DNA of 64,000 nucleotides from positions 1,612,001 to 1,676,000 of the forward strand of contig JAWHQI010000121.1 in NCBI GenBank assembly GCA_033032865.1, in the 5' to 3' direction. Source of the stretch: Dactylorhiza incarnata (lineage: Eukaryota; Streptophyta; Magnoliopsida; Asparagales; Orchidaceae). Position 1 is the stretch's first letter; the number at the start of each line of letters is the position of its first letter. The notes beneath the pieces were generated by a model. That model made no database searches. It had not been told where the DNA came from and saw only the letters and a program-made list of their open reading frames with translations. Shown piece after piece: positions 43,932-54,780 of the stretch. The translations under genes were made by a program, and so were the position numbers.

Positions 43932-44232
43932 TGATACGAAGAAGACCTCCTGAACACAAGTCGTCCTCTTTATATGTACCCTAAGGGTATTATCGTAAGT
44001 TCTACGTCTCGCCCCTCTATATAAGGGAGTAATAATGAGTCTTATTTCCTTATTTTGGATCATTTGCTTAGTCTTGGACTCTCCTTGAAGAAAAAAGGCT
44101 CTTAGAGGGAACCGACCCTTGAGAGTTTGGGTTGAGCGTGTCTTGATATTTTTCATCTTCTTTCATTCTTAATGTCATATTGCACGTTTGAGTCCGGAAT
44201 TTCTTGATACAGCGCAACTACTTCGTATCAAC
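43932..44232 (+). repeat. 5' LTR of H
   Basis: TGATACGAAG...CTTCGTATCA, terminal inverted repeat of about 10 bp. Aligned to 46802-47091. Confidence 0.85.
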
Positions 44233-45099
44233 AAGTCCAACCCACCGCTCACCTCGGGTTTCCACCGGAACCCTAAGGGGTCTCCATTCCCATCAAACAT
44301 GTGATCGCTCCCTCATTCATCAAGAGGCGGCCAGCCCGAGCCTCAGCACGCATCGACCATCCGCCTTGCTTCCGCGGTCCAGCGCGCTTACAACCTGTGA
44401 TTTAGCATGTTGGTTGTCTCTGTCATTTTCTCTGATGTGCCAACCGATCCAGAGCAACGGCGATTTAGACGGCCTTTGATCGACACGATCACTTGCAGTC
44501 GCGATGCAGTGCGCGTGTCACTGTCCAGCTCGAGTCTGTGGCCCCCGATCCAACCTCTGCTCCGCCGATCACCTCCTTCCAGAAGCACGAGCTCCAATCC
44601 CCATAGCCCTCCGTATCAACGAGGTCACCTCCGCCTCTACCTCCGCCGATTCCACGTGCTTGGATCGGCTCAAAGCTCGACTTGAAGATTTCACTCTCCT
44701 CATTCCTCACCTCAGAACTACGGTGGTTCACCTCCCACCGGCTCCTCCGGTACCACCGTCGCACCCCACTCGGCTTGGCACAGACTACATGGGGTATCTC
44801 CACCCTGTTGTGAACATCCATCCGACACACCTCCACCGAATCGAGATTCCTGTGTTCGACGATATCGATCACCTCAGTTAGATAGCCCGAGCCGAACAAT
44901 TCTTCGACCTCCAGTCCACCCACGTCAACCAAAAGGTTCCCCTCACAACAATCTATATGCATTGTAAATGTCATCTGACATATATTTCGATATGTCATTT
45001 TTGATAGCAAAACGATATTATTTTTCTAAAAAAAAACAGATTGTCATTTTTTAAATCAAAGTCCGACGTATCCGATTTTTTCCGATATGTTGGCTGATA

Positions 45100-45655
45100 C
45101 TGTATCTTTCTTATTTCGTATTACAAAAATGTTACAAAACACATTTATTAGTTGATTTTTTTATATTTTTAACATAACTTTGTTAAGAATGAAAATACTT
45201 ATGGGGGCATCCCGGAGCACAAAGCATCCCTGAGCAGCGAGGGTCCGGAGAAGGGTCCCACCATAAGGGTGAAATGTAGGCAAACCTTACCCTGCATTTT
45301 ACCCTTGTGGTGGGACCCTTCCCCAGACCCTCACTGTGCGCAGGGGTGCAAACGAGTCGAGCTTGGCAAAATTTCCAAAGTCGAGCTTGGCAAAATTTCC
45401 AAGATCGAGCTCGAGTCGAGCATATTTCGAGTCGGCTCATCGAGCTCAAGTCGAGCTTATTTCGAGCCGGCTCATCGAGCTTTCGAGACGGCTCAACTCA
45501 ACTTGCACCTAGCTGCGCGGGGATGCTTTGTGCACAGGGCTTCCCTAAGTATTTTCATTCTTAACAAATTTATGTTAAAAGTATAAAAAAATCAACTAAT
45601 AAAAGTGTTTTATAAATTTTTTTGCAATACAAAATAAGAAGGATACTATGAGACA
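45100..45655. repeat. Long foldback (hairpin) with arms of about 175 bp
   Basis: Left arm 45100-45276 is the inverted copy of 45295-45655 once the MITE at 45341-45512 is set aside. Matching blocks include ATTAGTTGATTTTTTTATA, GTTAAGAATGAAAATACTTA, GCACAAAGCATCCC, and GAGGGTCC...AAGGGTCCCACCA. The loop is only about 18 nt. The inner part AAGGGTCCCACCATAAGGGT plus AACCTTACCCTGCATTT resembles the body of plant Au/TS-type SINEs. Confidence 0.8.
45341..45512. mobile_element. hAT-like MITE inside the right arm of the foldback
   Basis: Ends CAGGGGTGCAA and TTGCACCTAG form imperfect 10-bp inverted repeats typical of hAT termini. Flanking CTGTGCG/CTGCGCG give an imperfect 7-8 bp TSD. The interior is built of GAGTCGAGCTTGGCAAAATTTCC-type and GGCTCATCGAGCT repeats (two copies each). 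Confidence 0.7.
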
Positions 45656-46801
45656 ATGAAAAAAATTATAAAAAATCAAAAATGTTTCGGTTTTAAAACT
45701 TTTTTATTTGCTATAAAATTTATTGCTATCTAAATAAAATTATTGTATAATACTACATATATTTTACAATGTATTTATTTGTATTTGTAAATAGTAAGTG
45801 TAGTGTACTACAAAATTTTTATTTGGTGATACACTTTTTGAATATATTTTTAGATATAAATGACTCAGAGTTTGTAAACTTGTTATAGTAGTTTTAATTT
45901 TATAACATATAATTATAATTAGTATACATAAAAATATTTTTTTACATAGGAAATGAAAATCCAATATTTTAAAATATCACTGACATGTCTCCGACTTCCG
46001 ATATCCGACATTTAAAAACTCAATCTGACACGTCGTCGACATCCGATATTTACAGCCTTGTCTATATGGAGGGTTCGGCACTCCATTGGGTGCGTTGGAC
46101 GCGTAAGCAGATCCCTGAACTCTCGTGGCCAACACTGAAGGAAGAACTCTTAAGACCCGGTATGTGGGTAATGAGTATGAGCGCCTCAACTTCTTTCGCC
46201 AATCCACCGTCATGACCACCTACATCGATGAGTTCATCGAGGTAGTTAAGACGTCCCCAGCCTATCCCCAGACCATTACCTGGGTTACATTCTTGGGGTT
46301 TGCAAGCCCACTTCTACGCGCGCCTTTGGGTCCATAACTTACTCTTTCCCACAACATGGAGCATGCTTATTGTCTCGACGAGAAACTCTACACAACTCAT
46401 CCTCCCTAGTCCTGACCACCCCACCAGTCACCCTCATCTCGACCACCCCACCAACCGCTTCCACCACCGAAATCTTTGACGCCTCTCCCTCGCTTGGATC
46501 ATCTGACTCTACATGAGCCCCCATTGCTCGGTCCACCGCCACTGTCACCATTTTCGCCTTCACCGGCACACCGGCCACCCAACGCCTATCTCATCGGCAA
46601 CACCTCGAGTTTCACTGCAAGAGTCTTTGCTTTCACTGCCAGCAGTCGTACTCGCCCACCCATATTTGCCCCCTCAACGACTTGTGTTTGCTGCTCAGAG
46701 CAAAAGACGACGATCATGATTGAGGTGACTTGCCTCTAACGCTCGCAAATGACCCATACAGACCTCGACCTTGAGGGCAAGGTCATTTTTTGGGTGGGGT
46801 G

Positions 46802-47091
46802 TGATACGAAGAAGACCTCCTAGACACATGTCCTCATATGCATACGTAGGATTATGGCATTATCATAATTTGTATGTCCATATATAAGGGAGTCGTAGTG
46901 AGTCTTATTTCATTATCATGGATCATTTGCTTAGGCTTGGGCTCTCCTTGGAGAGAAGGCTCTTAGAGGGAACCAACCATTCAAAGTTTAGGTCAAGCTT
47001 GTCTCGATATTTTGTATCTTCTTTCCTTCCTAATGTCATATTGCAAGTTTGTGTTCAGAATTTTTTAATATGGCGCAACTGATTCATATCA
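46802..47091 (+). repeat. 3' LTR of H
   Basis: TGATACGAAG...CATATCA; matches the left LTR, including the CTCTTAGAGGGAACC block. Confidence 0.85.
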
Positions 47092-47814
47092 GACTTTCGA
47101 TTTACGAATGTGTAAATGCAGATTTCTAGTTTACGAATATGTAAATATTATTTTTCATGCTCAAATTTTTTTATGCTTATTAGTACTAACCTCTGAACTG
47201 CATTTAAGCAGTTAAAGAAATGAGAATTCACTGAGTCTGTGTGAATGACGGATTTAATCCTAACTATTTTAGGTAAAGGAATGAGAGGTCAGTAGTAAAC
47301 TTTCCAAGGGCAAGCGTCTGCTAAGAGAAGAAAACTACAGGCTAGGTGTCAAAGTTATTACTGTCGTCTCCGAAGTCATAGAAAAGCATAGGGAGAAATG
47401 CAAGGATGAAAAGTTTCAACATGACGATATTGAGTTGTTCTTTAGTTAGGTGTCTATATCGGGATGGTTACAGCTTTAGGATGTCAGGGCTATTGTAGCC
47501 TTGTAGGTATTGTAGGTAAGCAATATCCAGCATGTGTTATATGTACTATGTTTTGGGTCCAACATAGTATCCGTTATACTATGTTTCAACTGTGTAAAAT
47601 ACATATGTGGGTGATCATGTATACATATATTTAGTGGGGCATGTTTATATATCTATATATGTTGCTGCAAATATGTTCTACATACCAGATGTTCCTTCAA
47701 TATTATGTATACCGCATTTATTTATTTCCGTTGCGCGGCGATATAAAAAAATTATCTCTGCCTCTGATGTATGGTGAAAGAATTTTAATTGTGGAGGCCT
47801 AGTGGATAGTTACA
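47092..47814 (+). repeat. 3' part of a family L LTR (copy III) followed by PBS
   Basis: It contains the GAGAATTCACTGAGTCT motif and the terminal coding exon (47273-47449). It ends GGATAGTTACA at 47814, followed at 47821 by TGATATCAGAGCAAG, an iMet-type PBS. So here the LTR is a 5' LTR with its internal region to the right. The 5' portion has been replaced by or joined to element H. Confidence 0.7.
47273..47449 (+). CDS. Putative last coding exon of family L, copy III
   Basis: After a TATTTTAG acceptor. The open part 47285-47449 encodes a peptide aligning with the 29505 exon: NYRLGVK to RYRLWVE, VVSEVIEKHREKCKD to VVLGILETHREYYKD, and the same stop position. A stop at 47282-47284 lies just inside the exon, so this copy is probably dead, but the residue pattern is kept. 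Confidence 0.4.
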
Positions 47815-47820
47815 ATTAAG

Positions 47821-48740
47821 TGATATCAGAGCAAGATTTAAATCTTGAACTACATAGTACCGAAGGGAATGTAGAACATAATAATGCTTTTACAAAGATT
47901 CTTCCTTCAACATTACTGACTCTGGCGTATTAAAATGTCACGAAAGTTACAAAGGCGGGTAAATCGACACAACTACGTTTACTACCACAGTTTCACCGCC
48001 ATCATCACTCAAACGTCATGGTTGTCCTAAACAAGGCCTTAAACTTGTAAGTGGATTCAATTATTCCAATGAAAAATTTCTCAATGGGTGAATCAAGTGA
48101 TGACTTGTGTCGAGTCAACAAGTGTATTAACCTACTTTTGTAAGTGTTCGAGTTTTATCCACATTTAAGATTGCAAATTGTAAGAACACAACCCCTACAA
48201 TATCAGAAGTATTGTCCGTTTTGGTTCATCTCAAACTATACTAAGCTAAACAACACAATTTTGTCATTTTTCATAAGTGACTTACAAACACTTCCCAAAA
48301 GGTCGCTCATTGCAGGATACTCCCACGGGAGCAGGCTTAACTATAGAGTTTTCATCACAATTTCATCACTCGTTCCAAAAAGGCGCATCTGGTATTATCC
48401 CTTCAATTCTGATGTGCGACTCGATTCATTCTTCCACGTCCTTTCACCTAAGAAACTTGTCATCCTAGAAGTCTGGCATGACCCGTCCTTATCAAGGTCT
48501 CACTACCCCAGAGACACTTATCGCCCTCATCAGACTGCCGTGATCGGATTTAGAATGTTACACAAATAGTTGTGTTTACGTAAGAAGATGAATAATGTGC
48601 GCATTCTCTACCACTTATGTAACTATGGTAGCAGCTATCACAGATCTTCACATTCTGCTCAGAATGCTTCTTGTTAGGAAAATATTCAAGTAACCTCAAT
48701 TATAAAGAGGCTAGATGGAACTATCTTGAAACTTGGAGAA
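47821..48740 (+). other. Leader/internal remnant after PBS, no recognisable gag
   Basis: Follows the PBS of LTR copy III. A 141-codon frame at 48144-48569 lacks any retroelement motif and I do not call it a gene. No 3' LTR or PPT partner was found. Confidence 0.4.
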
Positions 48741-48746
48741 TCTACT

Positions 48747-48978
48747 GTGTGATTACCTTTGTGAGGGAATACAGTTCCCTAGTTTCAATTGTAACGCATA
48801 GAAAGTCTGAAATGGCATCCGGCTCATTCTCTTTCACGTGATTGCAAACTACTCGCAATTTCTTCACCAAACCTGCTGATACGCCATAGTGTGTGAGAGG
48901 AGAGAGAACTAAACCTATAAGCCACTTAGTCTTGCTCCTCTTAATAACATAAATATCACGAATCTCACCTACAATCAC
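48747..48978 (-). CDS. Unidentified exon-like ORF with splice signals
   Basis: Minus strand. A frame of about 80 codons is bounded by TGTGATTGTAG on the 5' side and AAAG|GTAATC on the 3' side. The peptide (GEIRDIYVIKRSKTKWLIGL, ... ELYSLTKV) is well mixed in composition, unlike nearby noise. I do not recognise the family, and it does not match the expected next part of PECT1 (the segment after HAGHVE). It could be an exon of another host gene, a captured fragment, or chance. Confidence 0.35.
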
Positions 48979-49648
48979 AAAGAATTTCAATAGAGAAAAA
49001 TCATTGTTTATCTAGACCCCAAATTGCTTATGGTTTCCTTTGGAGGATCTCTTTTCTGAGGACAAGAATCATTTTTGAGTCAGTTGTAAAAAAATATATG
49101 AAAATGGCTCCTCCTAATAAAATTAATAGTTCATAATATAAACAGAATCAAGCTTAATAAGCCTTTCACAACATCACTTAAACGTATGTAGCACCTAGAG
49201 TAGCTCAGTTAAATGTTTAACATTTAATTAAATACAACAGATATCAAGCTTAATAAGCCTTTCACAACATCACTTAAGCGTATGTAGCACCTAGAGTAGC
49301 TCAGTTAAGTGTTTAACATTTAATTAAATACAACAGATATTAAATGAAGGAACAAGGAACCAATACAAGTAATCTGATGGAGGCACCATCCACATTAAAA
49401 AAGACAGCACAAGCAAAACAAATGCCAGAATATGTTTTTGCTATCAAAGTTTTAAAAAATGTATGAAAGGAGAAAGTGATCTAAAGCTCCAAAGATGATA
49501 TTAATTATAAGCAAGTAAGATATTATAGCTATGATGCCATGGGATTACAAAGACAAAAATATTGATAAATTATGGTTGCAATTAATAAAAATCAAATCTG
49601 TAGATACAAGATTTACCAATATAACAAATTACAAAAAATGTTGCATAC
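48979..49648. other. AT-rich intron/intergenic DNA with a 97-bp tandem duplication
   Basis: Positions 49149-49245 and 49246-49342 are near-identical direct repeats (AAGCTTAATAAGCC ... ACAACAGATAT). Nothing else recognised. Confidence 0.7.
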
Positions 49649-49720
49649 CTCAACATGCCCAGCATGGAACAGATCAAATGCACCATCTATGTAGATTATG
49701 TGATCATTTGGATCAGGACT
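49649..49720 (-). CDS. PECT1: PECT1 exon (third of three seen): start of second cytidylyltransferase domain
   Basis: Minus strand, 72 bp, phase 0 at both ends. Acceptor ATTCCTGCAG, donor GTATGC. It encodes SPDPNDHIIYIDGAFDLFHA followed by GHVE, with the HxGH nucleotide-binding signature of cytidylyltransferases. In ethanolamine-phosphate cytidylyltransferase this motif opens the second catalytic-like repeat, directly after the SNGK segment encoded by the exon at 57747-57931. Phase and protein order fit. The next exon (starting around ILRLARGLGDF in the family) was not found to the left. Confidence 0.88.
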
Positions 49721-50087
49721 CTGCAGGAATAATAAACAAAAAAGATGTAGCATGATCTGGAATACAAATATTTAATACTAAAGTTATGGACAACTTCAAA
49801 CGAACATAAATCCAGCAAATATCACACAGGATCTTTATAAATTTTAAGTAACTGACAACCATTATCATGTTGATATTCAAGGGATCAAAATTATTTTTAT
49901 GCTCTAACAATGCATTAACTTTGAACACAAAACTTCACTTCCCTTGAAAATGGGAAGGAAAATTTAAAACCAAAAAGTGACAACGGTTTCTAAAACTCAC
50001 TAAAAGGGTATTATAGCAATGGAAACCCAAAATACAAATAAAGATATTTATTTTAATTCTCCCAAAATCTACTTATTACACGAGTGC

Positions 50088-50380
50088 TGATACGCCGTAG
50101 TCGTATCAAGAACAACATGAATGAGAACTTAGATTGCAATAATAAAGGAAACACGGATACAAACGAGAGACAGGCTCCCGCCAAGCACCTGGAGGATGGG
50201 TCCTCCAAGGCACTCCTCTCTCCAAGAGAGACAAACAACCAATATTCCCATGATGATATGACTCCAGCCATAGAGCCATAGATCCCCAAACTACATGACA
50301 AAATATTTAAAGGGGAAAGTAATACCTAATTAATATAATAAAGAAACAAGACATAGAGCGACTCCTGCGAATACGTATCA
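50088..50380. mobile_element. 293-bp solo LTR-like insertion inside the G2 LTR
   Basis: Starts TGATACG and ends CGTATCA (perfect 7-bp inverted ends), flanked by the 5-bp TSD AGTGC (50083-50087 and 50381-50385). The uninterrupted site is seen in the other G2 LTR at about 55156-55162. No coding capacity. Confidence 0.88.
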
Positions 50381-50489
50381 AGTGCACCCCTCTTTATATA
50401 AAATAGAGGAGGTGGGAGAATGTACAAATGGCGATATGGGACTAAATACATTGGGTGAGTACAATACATGTAACTTCCCAGACTACAAC

Positions 50490-50695
50490 AGGTAGCAACA
50501 CCGGGCAGTTACACCAAGGGTAACCGCCCGACCCTTATACAGAGCTTTAACACTTGATGACTCACTAGGGTAACCGCTCGGCCCTTATACAGGGCAGCAA
50601 CACCGGGCGGTTCACAAGGGTAACCGTCCGACCCTTATACAGAGCAGCAACAGCGGGCGGTTACACAAGGGTAACCGCTTGGCCTTTATACAGAT
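50490..50695. repeat. Hairpin-forming minisatellite in the G2 LTR
   Basis: Four units of about 50 bp, each with GGGCGGTTAC, a short loop and GGTAACCGCCC, then GACCCTTATACAGAGCAGCAACA. The right LTR has the same array with small differences. Confidence 0.8.
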
Positions 50696-50772
50696 TACTT
50701 CAACACTCCCCCGCAAGCTGGAGCATACAAATCGTAGAAGTCAAGCCTGGACAGAAAATGATGATATAATGA

Positions 50773-52642
50773 TTAAGGTAAGGCCTTAGTGAGGATATCA
50801 GCAACTTGCCCAGCAGCAGGTGCATGTCTCAGGTCTAATTTTTTAAGTTGAACATTTTCCCGAATAAAAAGACAATTAACCTCGATGTGCTTGGTACGAT
50901 CATGGAATACAGGATTCTTGGCAATATGAATAGCAGCTTTGCTGTCACAAAAAAGAGTGGTCGGAGAGGGGAATTTCACACCCAGGTCACTCGGAAGACT
51001 CTCCAACCATGTGAGTTCTGAAATAACAGAAGTCATTGATCGATACTCAGCTTCCGCAGATGATCGTGCAACCACGGTTTGCTTCTTGCTCCGCCAAGTG
51101 ACAAGATGTCCACCAAAGTATGTGCAGTACCCACTTGTGGATCAGCGATCATCAAGAGAACTGGCATAGTCAACATCATAGTAGACAACAAGTATTAAAG
51201 AGAAGGTCTTATACACAAGCCCTTGTCCCAGAGCAGTTTTCAAATACCGGAAGATGCGCTCAACAGCCTGGAGATGAGAGATCCGTGGAGCATGCATAAA
51301 GCGACTGACCACCCCAATAGCAAAAGATATATCAGGTCTCGTGATTGTAACGTAAATGAGCTTGCCCACAAGTCGACGATAGTATTCCGGATTAGGGAGA
51401 TGTAAATCAGAATCGGATACATGAGCGCAGAGCTTATGGTTGGCATTCATAGGAGTATCGGTGGACTTGCATTCAGATTAGCTTGCGTCATGAAGTAGGT
51501 CAAGACAGTACTTCCGTTAAGATGGAACGAGGCCATCAAGTCGACAAGCCACCTCGATGCCAAGAAAATATCGGAGAAACCCTAAATCCTTAGTATGAAA
51601 TGTGGATGTTAGATGTTTCTTAATCATAATTATACCATTAAGACCATCGTATGTGATGAGAATATTATCAACATACACTAAATGAATCATTGTGTCTATC
51701 TTGCGATGACGAGTGAATAAAGAAAAATCAGTCGAGCTCTGAGTGAAGCCAACATCGCAAACAACTCGAGTGAACTTATCAAACCAGGCCCGAGGAGACT
51801 GTTTGAGACCATAGATAGATTTCTTGAGGTGGCATACAAGAGACTCCATTGTGGTCTCATAACCAGGAAGCTGCAGCATATAGACAGTCTCAACGAGGTC
51901 GCCATTCAAGAAAGCATTTTTGATGTCGAGTTGATGTAATGGCCAATGTCGAGAAAAAACCAAGGAGATCAGGACCCGGAAAGTGTTCAGCTTTGCGACA
52001 GGTGAGAAGGTCTCTTCGTATTCAAGGTCGTGTTGTAGAGTAAAATCACGAGCCACAAGACGAGATTTCAAACGTTCAATTGCCCCATCGGGACCATGAT
52101 TCACACTGAAGATCCACTTACATCCAACACATGTGTGGCTTGAAGAAAGAGGGACAAGGTCCCAAATGTGATTAGCCCAGAGGGCAACCATCCTCATCCA
52201 TGGCGGCTCGCCACCCCGGATGCCGAAGAGACTCCTGTAGAGAAGAAGGCTGGAAATACAGGGCAGAGAGGTCGCAAACATGTGATGCGTGATGCGTCAG
52301 CGATAAGCGATGCAAAGAGACATAATTTGGAAGAAGATGAGTGGTAGAGGTTGGTGCCTGATCAACGGCATGTGAAGCATCGGTAGGCAAGGGAAACTCC
52401 TGTAGGGCATCAGATCGAGGACGTTGACGTGTGTATACACGAAGAGGAGGAGGTAGCGACGGGGGCACAGCTGGAGGAGTGGGTAGCAGAGGAGAATCAG
52501 TGAAGGTAGGCAGTGAGGACGTGGAAGTCCTGTCAAATTGGTGGAATGGTTGATTTTCAAAGAAGGTGACATCGGCGGAGGTGACAACTTTCCGAAGAGG
52601 TGGAGAGTAACAAATGTAGTCCTTCTCGAGAATAGCCAACAA
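50773..52642 (-). pseudogene. Reverse transcriptase and RNase H of G2
   Basis: RT 52281-51517: GCKWIFSVNHGPDGAIERLK, YEETFSPVAKLNTFRVL, QLDIKNAFLNGDL, YGLKQSPRAWFDKF. The active-site box reads LVYVDNILI, so the second catalytic Asp of YVDD is Asn. NxLCAHVSDSDLHLPNPEYY and VGKLIYVTITRPDISF follow (51450-51142). RNase H 51075-50773 shows VARSSAEAEYRSM, LFCDSKAAIHIAKN, HDRTKHIEVNC, and ADILTKALP at the end. Upstream, 52642-52172 holds the integrase-RT linker (Pro/Ser-rich). Several frame changes. Confidence 0.9.
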
Positions 52643-52666
52643 ACATATACTTGGTCACACTGGGAG

Positions 52667-53737
52667 CTAACTTATCCACAGCATGGCCAAGATGCTGAAC
52701 AAACAGACACAGTCGAAGACACGAGGTGTCAGGGTAAAGGGAGAGGTGTTGGGAAAGAGGATGGAAAATGGCGTGGCAAAATTCAGAACATAGGAGGGCA
52801 TGTGATTAATGATGTAGCAAGCAATGGACACGGCGAAATGCCAATAGACAGTTGAAACCTGCATTTTGAACATAAGGGACATAGCAACCTCGAGGTAGTG
52901 ACGATTTTTTCGCTTAGCCACACCATTCTGTTGCGGTGTATAGGGACAGGAGGTTTGATGGATTATGCCCAAGGTATTACATGTGTTCTGAAAACTGTGA
53001 CTGGTATATTAGCAAGCATTATCGGTTCAAAGAATTTTAAGGAAGCGCGAGAACTGGGTTTGTCTCAGGGAGAAAAAAGTGAAAGATCCACAGCAACTCA
53101 GAGCGATCGCACATCATATACAACCAAGTCATTCGAGAATGATCATCAATAAAAGTAACAAAATAACGATGGTCACTTTCTGGGGGCCCTAAATATCTGA
53201 ATGCAATAAATCAGAAGGAACAGTGTTCCGAGTACAGTGAGGAGAAAAAGTAGGTCGATGTTGTTTCCTATAAATACATAATTCACATTGAAAACCAAAT
53301 GAAGAAAAATATGGAAGAGCCCGCTTGAGAATAGGCAGAGGAGCATGTCCAAGACGTCGGTGCCGGTCAGTGGATGTGACGGAGGAGAGAACCGGGGGTG
53401 GAAGATCCAGAGTGTACAATTCATTAGAGAGTTGCCCCCTGCCAATGATATTTCGAGTGCGTTGATCCTGCATCACAAAAGAAGACGGAGAAAACATGAA
53501 TGAGCAATCAAGGTCCTGAGTTAAACGACTGACAGAGAGAAGATTAAACTGAGAGTCAGGAACATGAAGGACGAAGCAGAGAAGAAGAGATGGAATGAGA
53601 GACACATCTCCAAAACTGCAGACCGGGGTGGTATCGTCATTGGCCACTGTGATAAACTTTGAAGAAGAGGTATCTGAATACCGAGAAGGTTTGTGTGGGG
53701 TAATATGGTTGGTAGCCCCAGAGTCCATTATCCACAC
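52667..53737 (-). pseudogene. Protease, GAG-pre-integrase and integrase of G2
   Basis: 53737-53189: MWIMDSGATNHITPHKPSRY (protease DSG site), then RHRRLGHAPLPILKRALPYF and CELCIYRKQH (GAG-pre-integrase), LLHSDI (integrase start). Frameshifted core sequence occupies 53150-52975. 52972-52667 resumes with CPYTPQQNGVAKRKNRHYLE, the Glu-helix of the integrase core (Lys follows Ala where Glu is usual), then HFAVSIACYIINHMPSYVL. Confidence 0.88.
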
Positions 53738-54109
53738 CGAATTGTGGGAAAACAGATTATACCTTCATTGGAAGTAGAGGCGACAGATTCGGAGGCCTGA
53801 GTAGGCATCCCCCGAAGTTGTCGAAGTTCCTCGCGTAAGATGTCAACGTCGAAGCGAGAGGAGGGAACATCCACGACGGGAGAAGCATGAGGCGACATAT
53901 TGGATGTCGGCGGTGGAAACAAATGTTTCTTGAAGCAGGTGGCCTCAGTATGGGCGACCACAATAATCCCGCAGTCGATTGTGGCCGAGAGGAGCGATTC
54001 CGATCATCATGTCTGCCGCCACGAGAACCATTGCGACCACCCCGAGACCCAGGAGGAGGGCGCAAAGCTGGCGAGTGATGCCAAAGGGCAGGAGAGGGAG
54101 TCATCACGG

Positions 54110-54780
54110 CTTCAAGAGGCGGAGTGACTTAAGGATCATAGAGCACACGCCGGAGAGAGACAGAACAGTGGGAGAGGAGAGGATGGTTGCCCGGACACTG
54201 TGAGGATGGGTAGTCGCGCCATCATGAGAGCAATGCCCACAGCCTCCTCGCGTGTTGAACATCAAAATCCAAGGATGGGGTTGGTGTCGAAGCCATGCCT
54301 CAACGAGGGTCTTGGACGTGGCGACAAAGGAGGTCAGGTCACCAGTCACACCAAGGTCAACCGCCTGAAGCTGAGTAAATATATCAAAGAGATGTTGGAA
54401 ACTATCCTGGCCAGAGTAAAAGGACTGAAGCTCATCTCACATGGCTTTGGCAGTCTCGTGGTACATGGCCATACAGTAGGGTTCAGTCTCTCTATAATTG
54501 AGAAGTCAAGACTGAACCCGACCATCATCATAAAGCCATTGTTTTGCAGGTTCGGTAGGGGGCACGGGTAATAGGATGAAGGAGCCCTTTGGTTTGAAGG
54601 GCGCGTCGCACCGAGTGTTCCCATTCCACAAAATTCATCTTCCCATTGAGGGAGATAGTGGTAACCCGAAGTTCATCCCGCTCTTCAGGGAGGGAAGCCG
54701 GGGCAAGAGAAGTGGTCGCAGGGATGCTCATGACAGGCCGACGACAAGGCAACTACCGGGACTAGAAGACTGGACGCTTA
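54110..54780 (-). pseudogene. gag of G2
   Basis: 54752-54528 holds ELRVTTISLNGKMNFVEWEH and VRRALQTKGLLHP. A frame change follows, with gag core remnants to 54349-54110 (GDLTSFVATSKTLVEAWLRH). Same gag type as G1. Sequence 53757-54107 carries the Arg/Gly-rich gag C terminus in fragments; no intact CCHC knuckle was seen. Confidence 0.8.

Larger units (their letters stand above)
44960..46060. mobile_element. Mutator-like non-autonomous insertion in H gag
   Basis: Flanked by the direct repeat TCTATATG (44952-44959 and 46061-46068; 8 bp, or 9 with one mismatch). Termini CATTGTAAATGTC and, inverted, CAAGGCTGTAAATATC are partly alike. Subterminal GACATATCGG/CCGATATC motifs recur on both sides. No transposase ORF. 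The TSD length suggests a MULE (9 bp) or hAT (8 bp); the long AT-rich body with a nested hairpin leans towards MULE. Confidence 0.7.
44504..46250 (+). pseudogene. gag of H, split by a nested transposon
   Basis: N-terminal part 44504-44881: DSTCLDRLKARLEDF, a Pro-rich linker, then HRIEIPVFDDIDHLS. A stop is followed by ARAEQFFDLQST, the conserved start of the gypsy gag core, up to 44959. After the insertion the core resumes at 46061 with EGSALHWVRWTRKQIPELSWP. Removing the insert and one copy of TCTATATG makes the two halves continuous in frame at the nucleotide level. The sequence downstream is frameshifted. The related gag in element J (56443-56946) shows the same HWVRW and YIxEF blocks. Confidence 0.8.
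43932..47091 (+). mobile_element. Gag-only gypsy-type element H
   Basis: LTRs 43932-44232 and 46802-47091 start TGATACGAAGAAGACCTCC and end (C/A)TATCA. Each has a TATATAAGGGAGT promoter box. The PPT GGGTGGGGTG precedes the right LTR. The interior carries gag and then jumps to the last residues of a polyprotein (LDLEGKV) just before the PPT; protease, RT and integrase are absent. Flanking bases (TATTT and GACTT) do not match, so one side may be rearranged. The gag is split by a DNA transposon at 44960-46060. Confidence 0.8.
50018..50705 (-). repeat. 3' LTR of G2, containing a nested solo LTR
   Basis: Matches 55091-55407 except for the 293-bp insertion at 50088-50380 and length differences in the hairpin repeat array (50490-50690). 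Confidence 0.9.

Noticed and set aside
44388..45010. Minus-strand ORF of 173 codons
   Set aside because: Antisense shadow of the H gag region.
48144..48569. 141-codon ORF right of a PBS, candidate gag
   Set aside because: No gag core or zinc knuckle, and neighbouring frames are equally open in short stretches.
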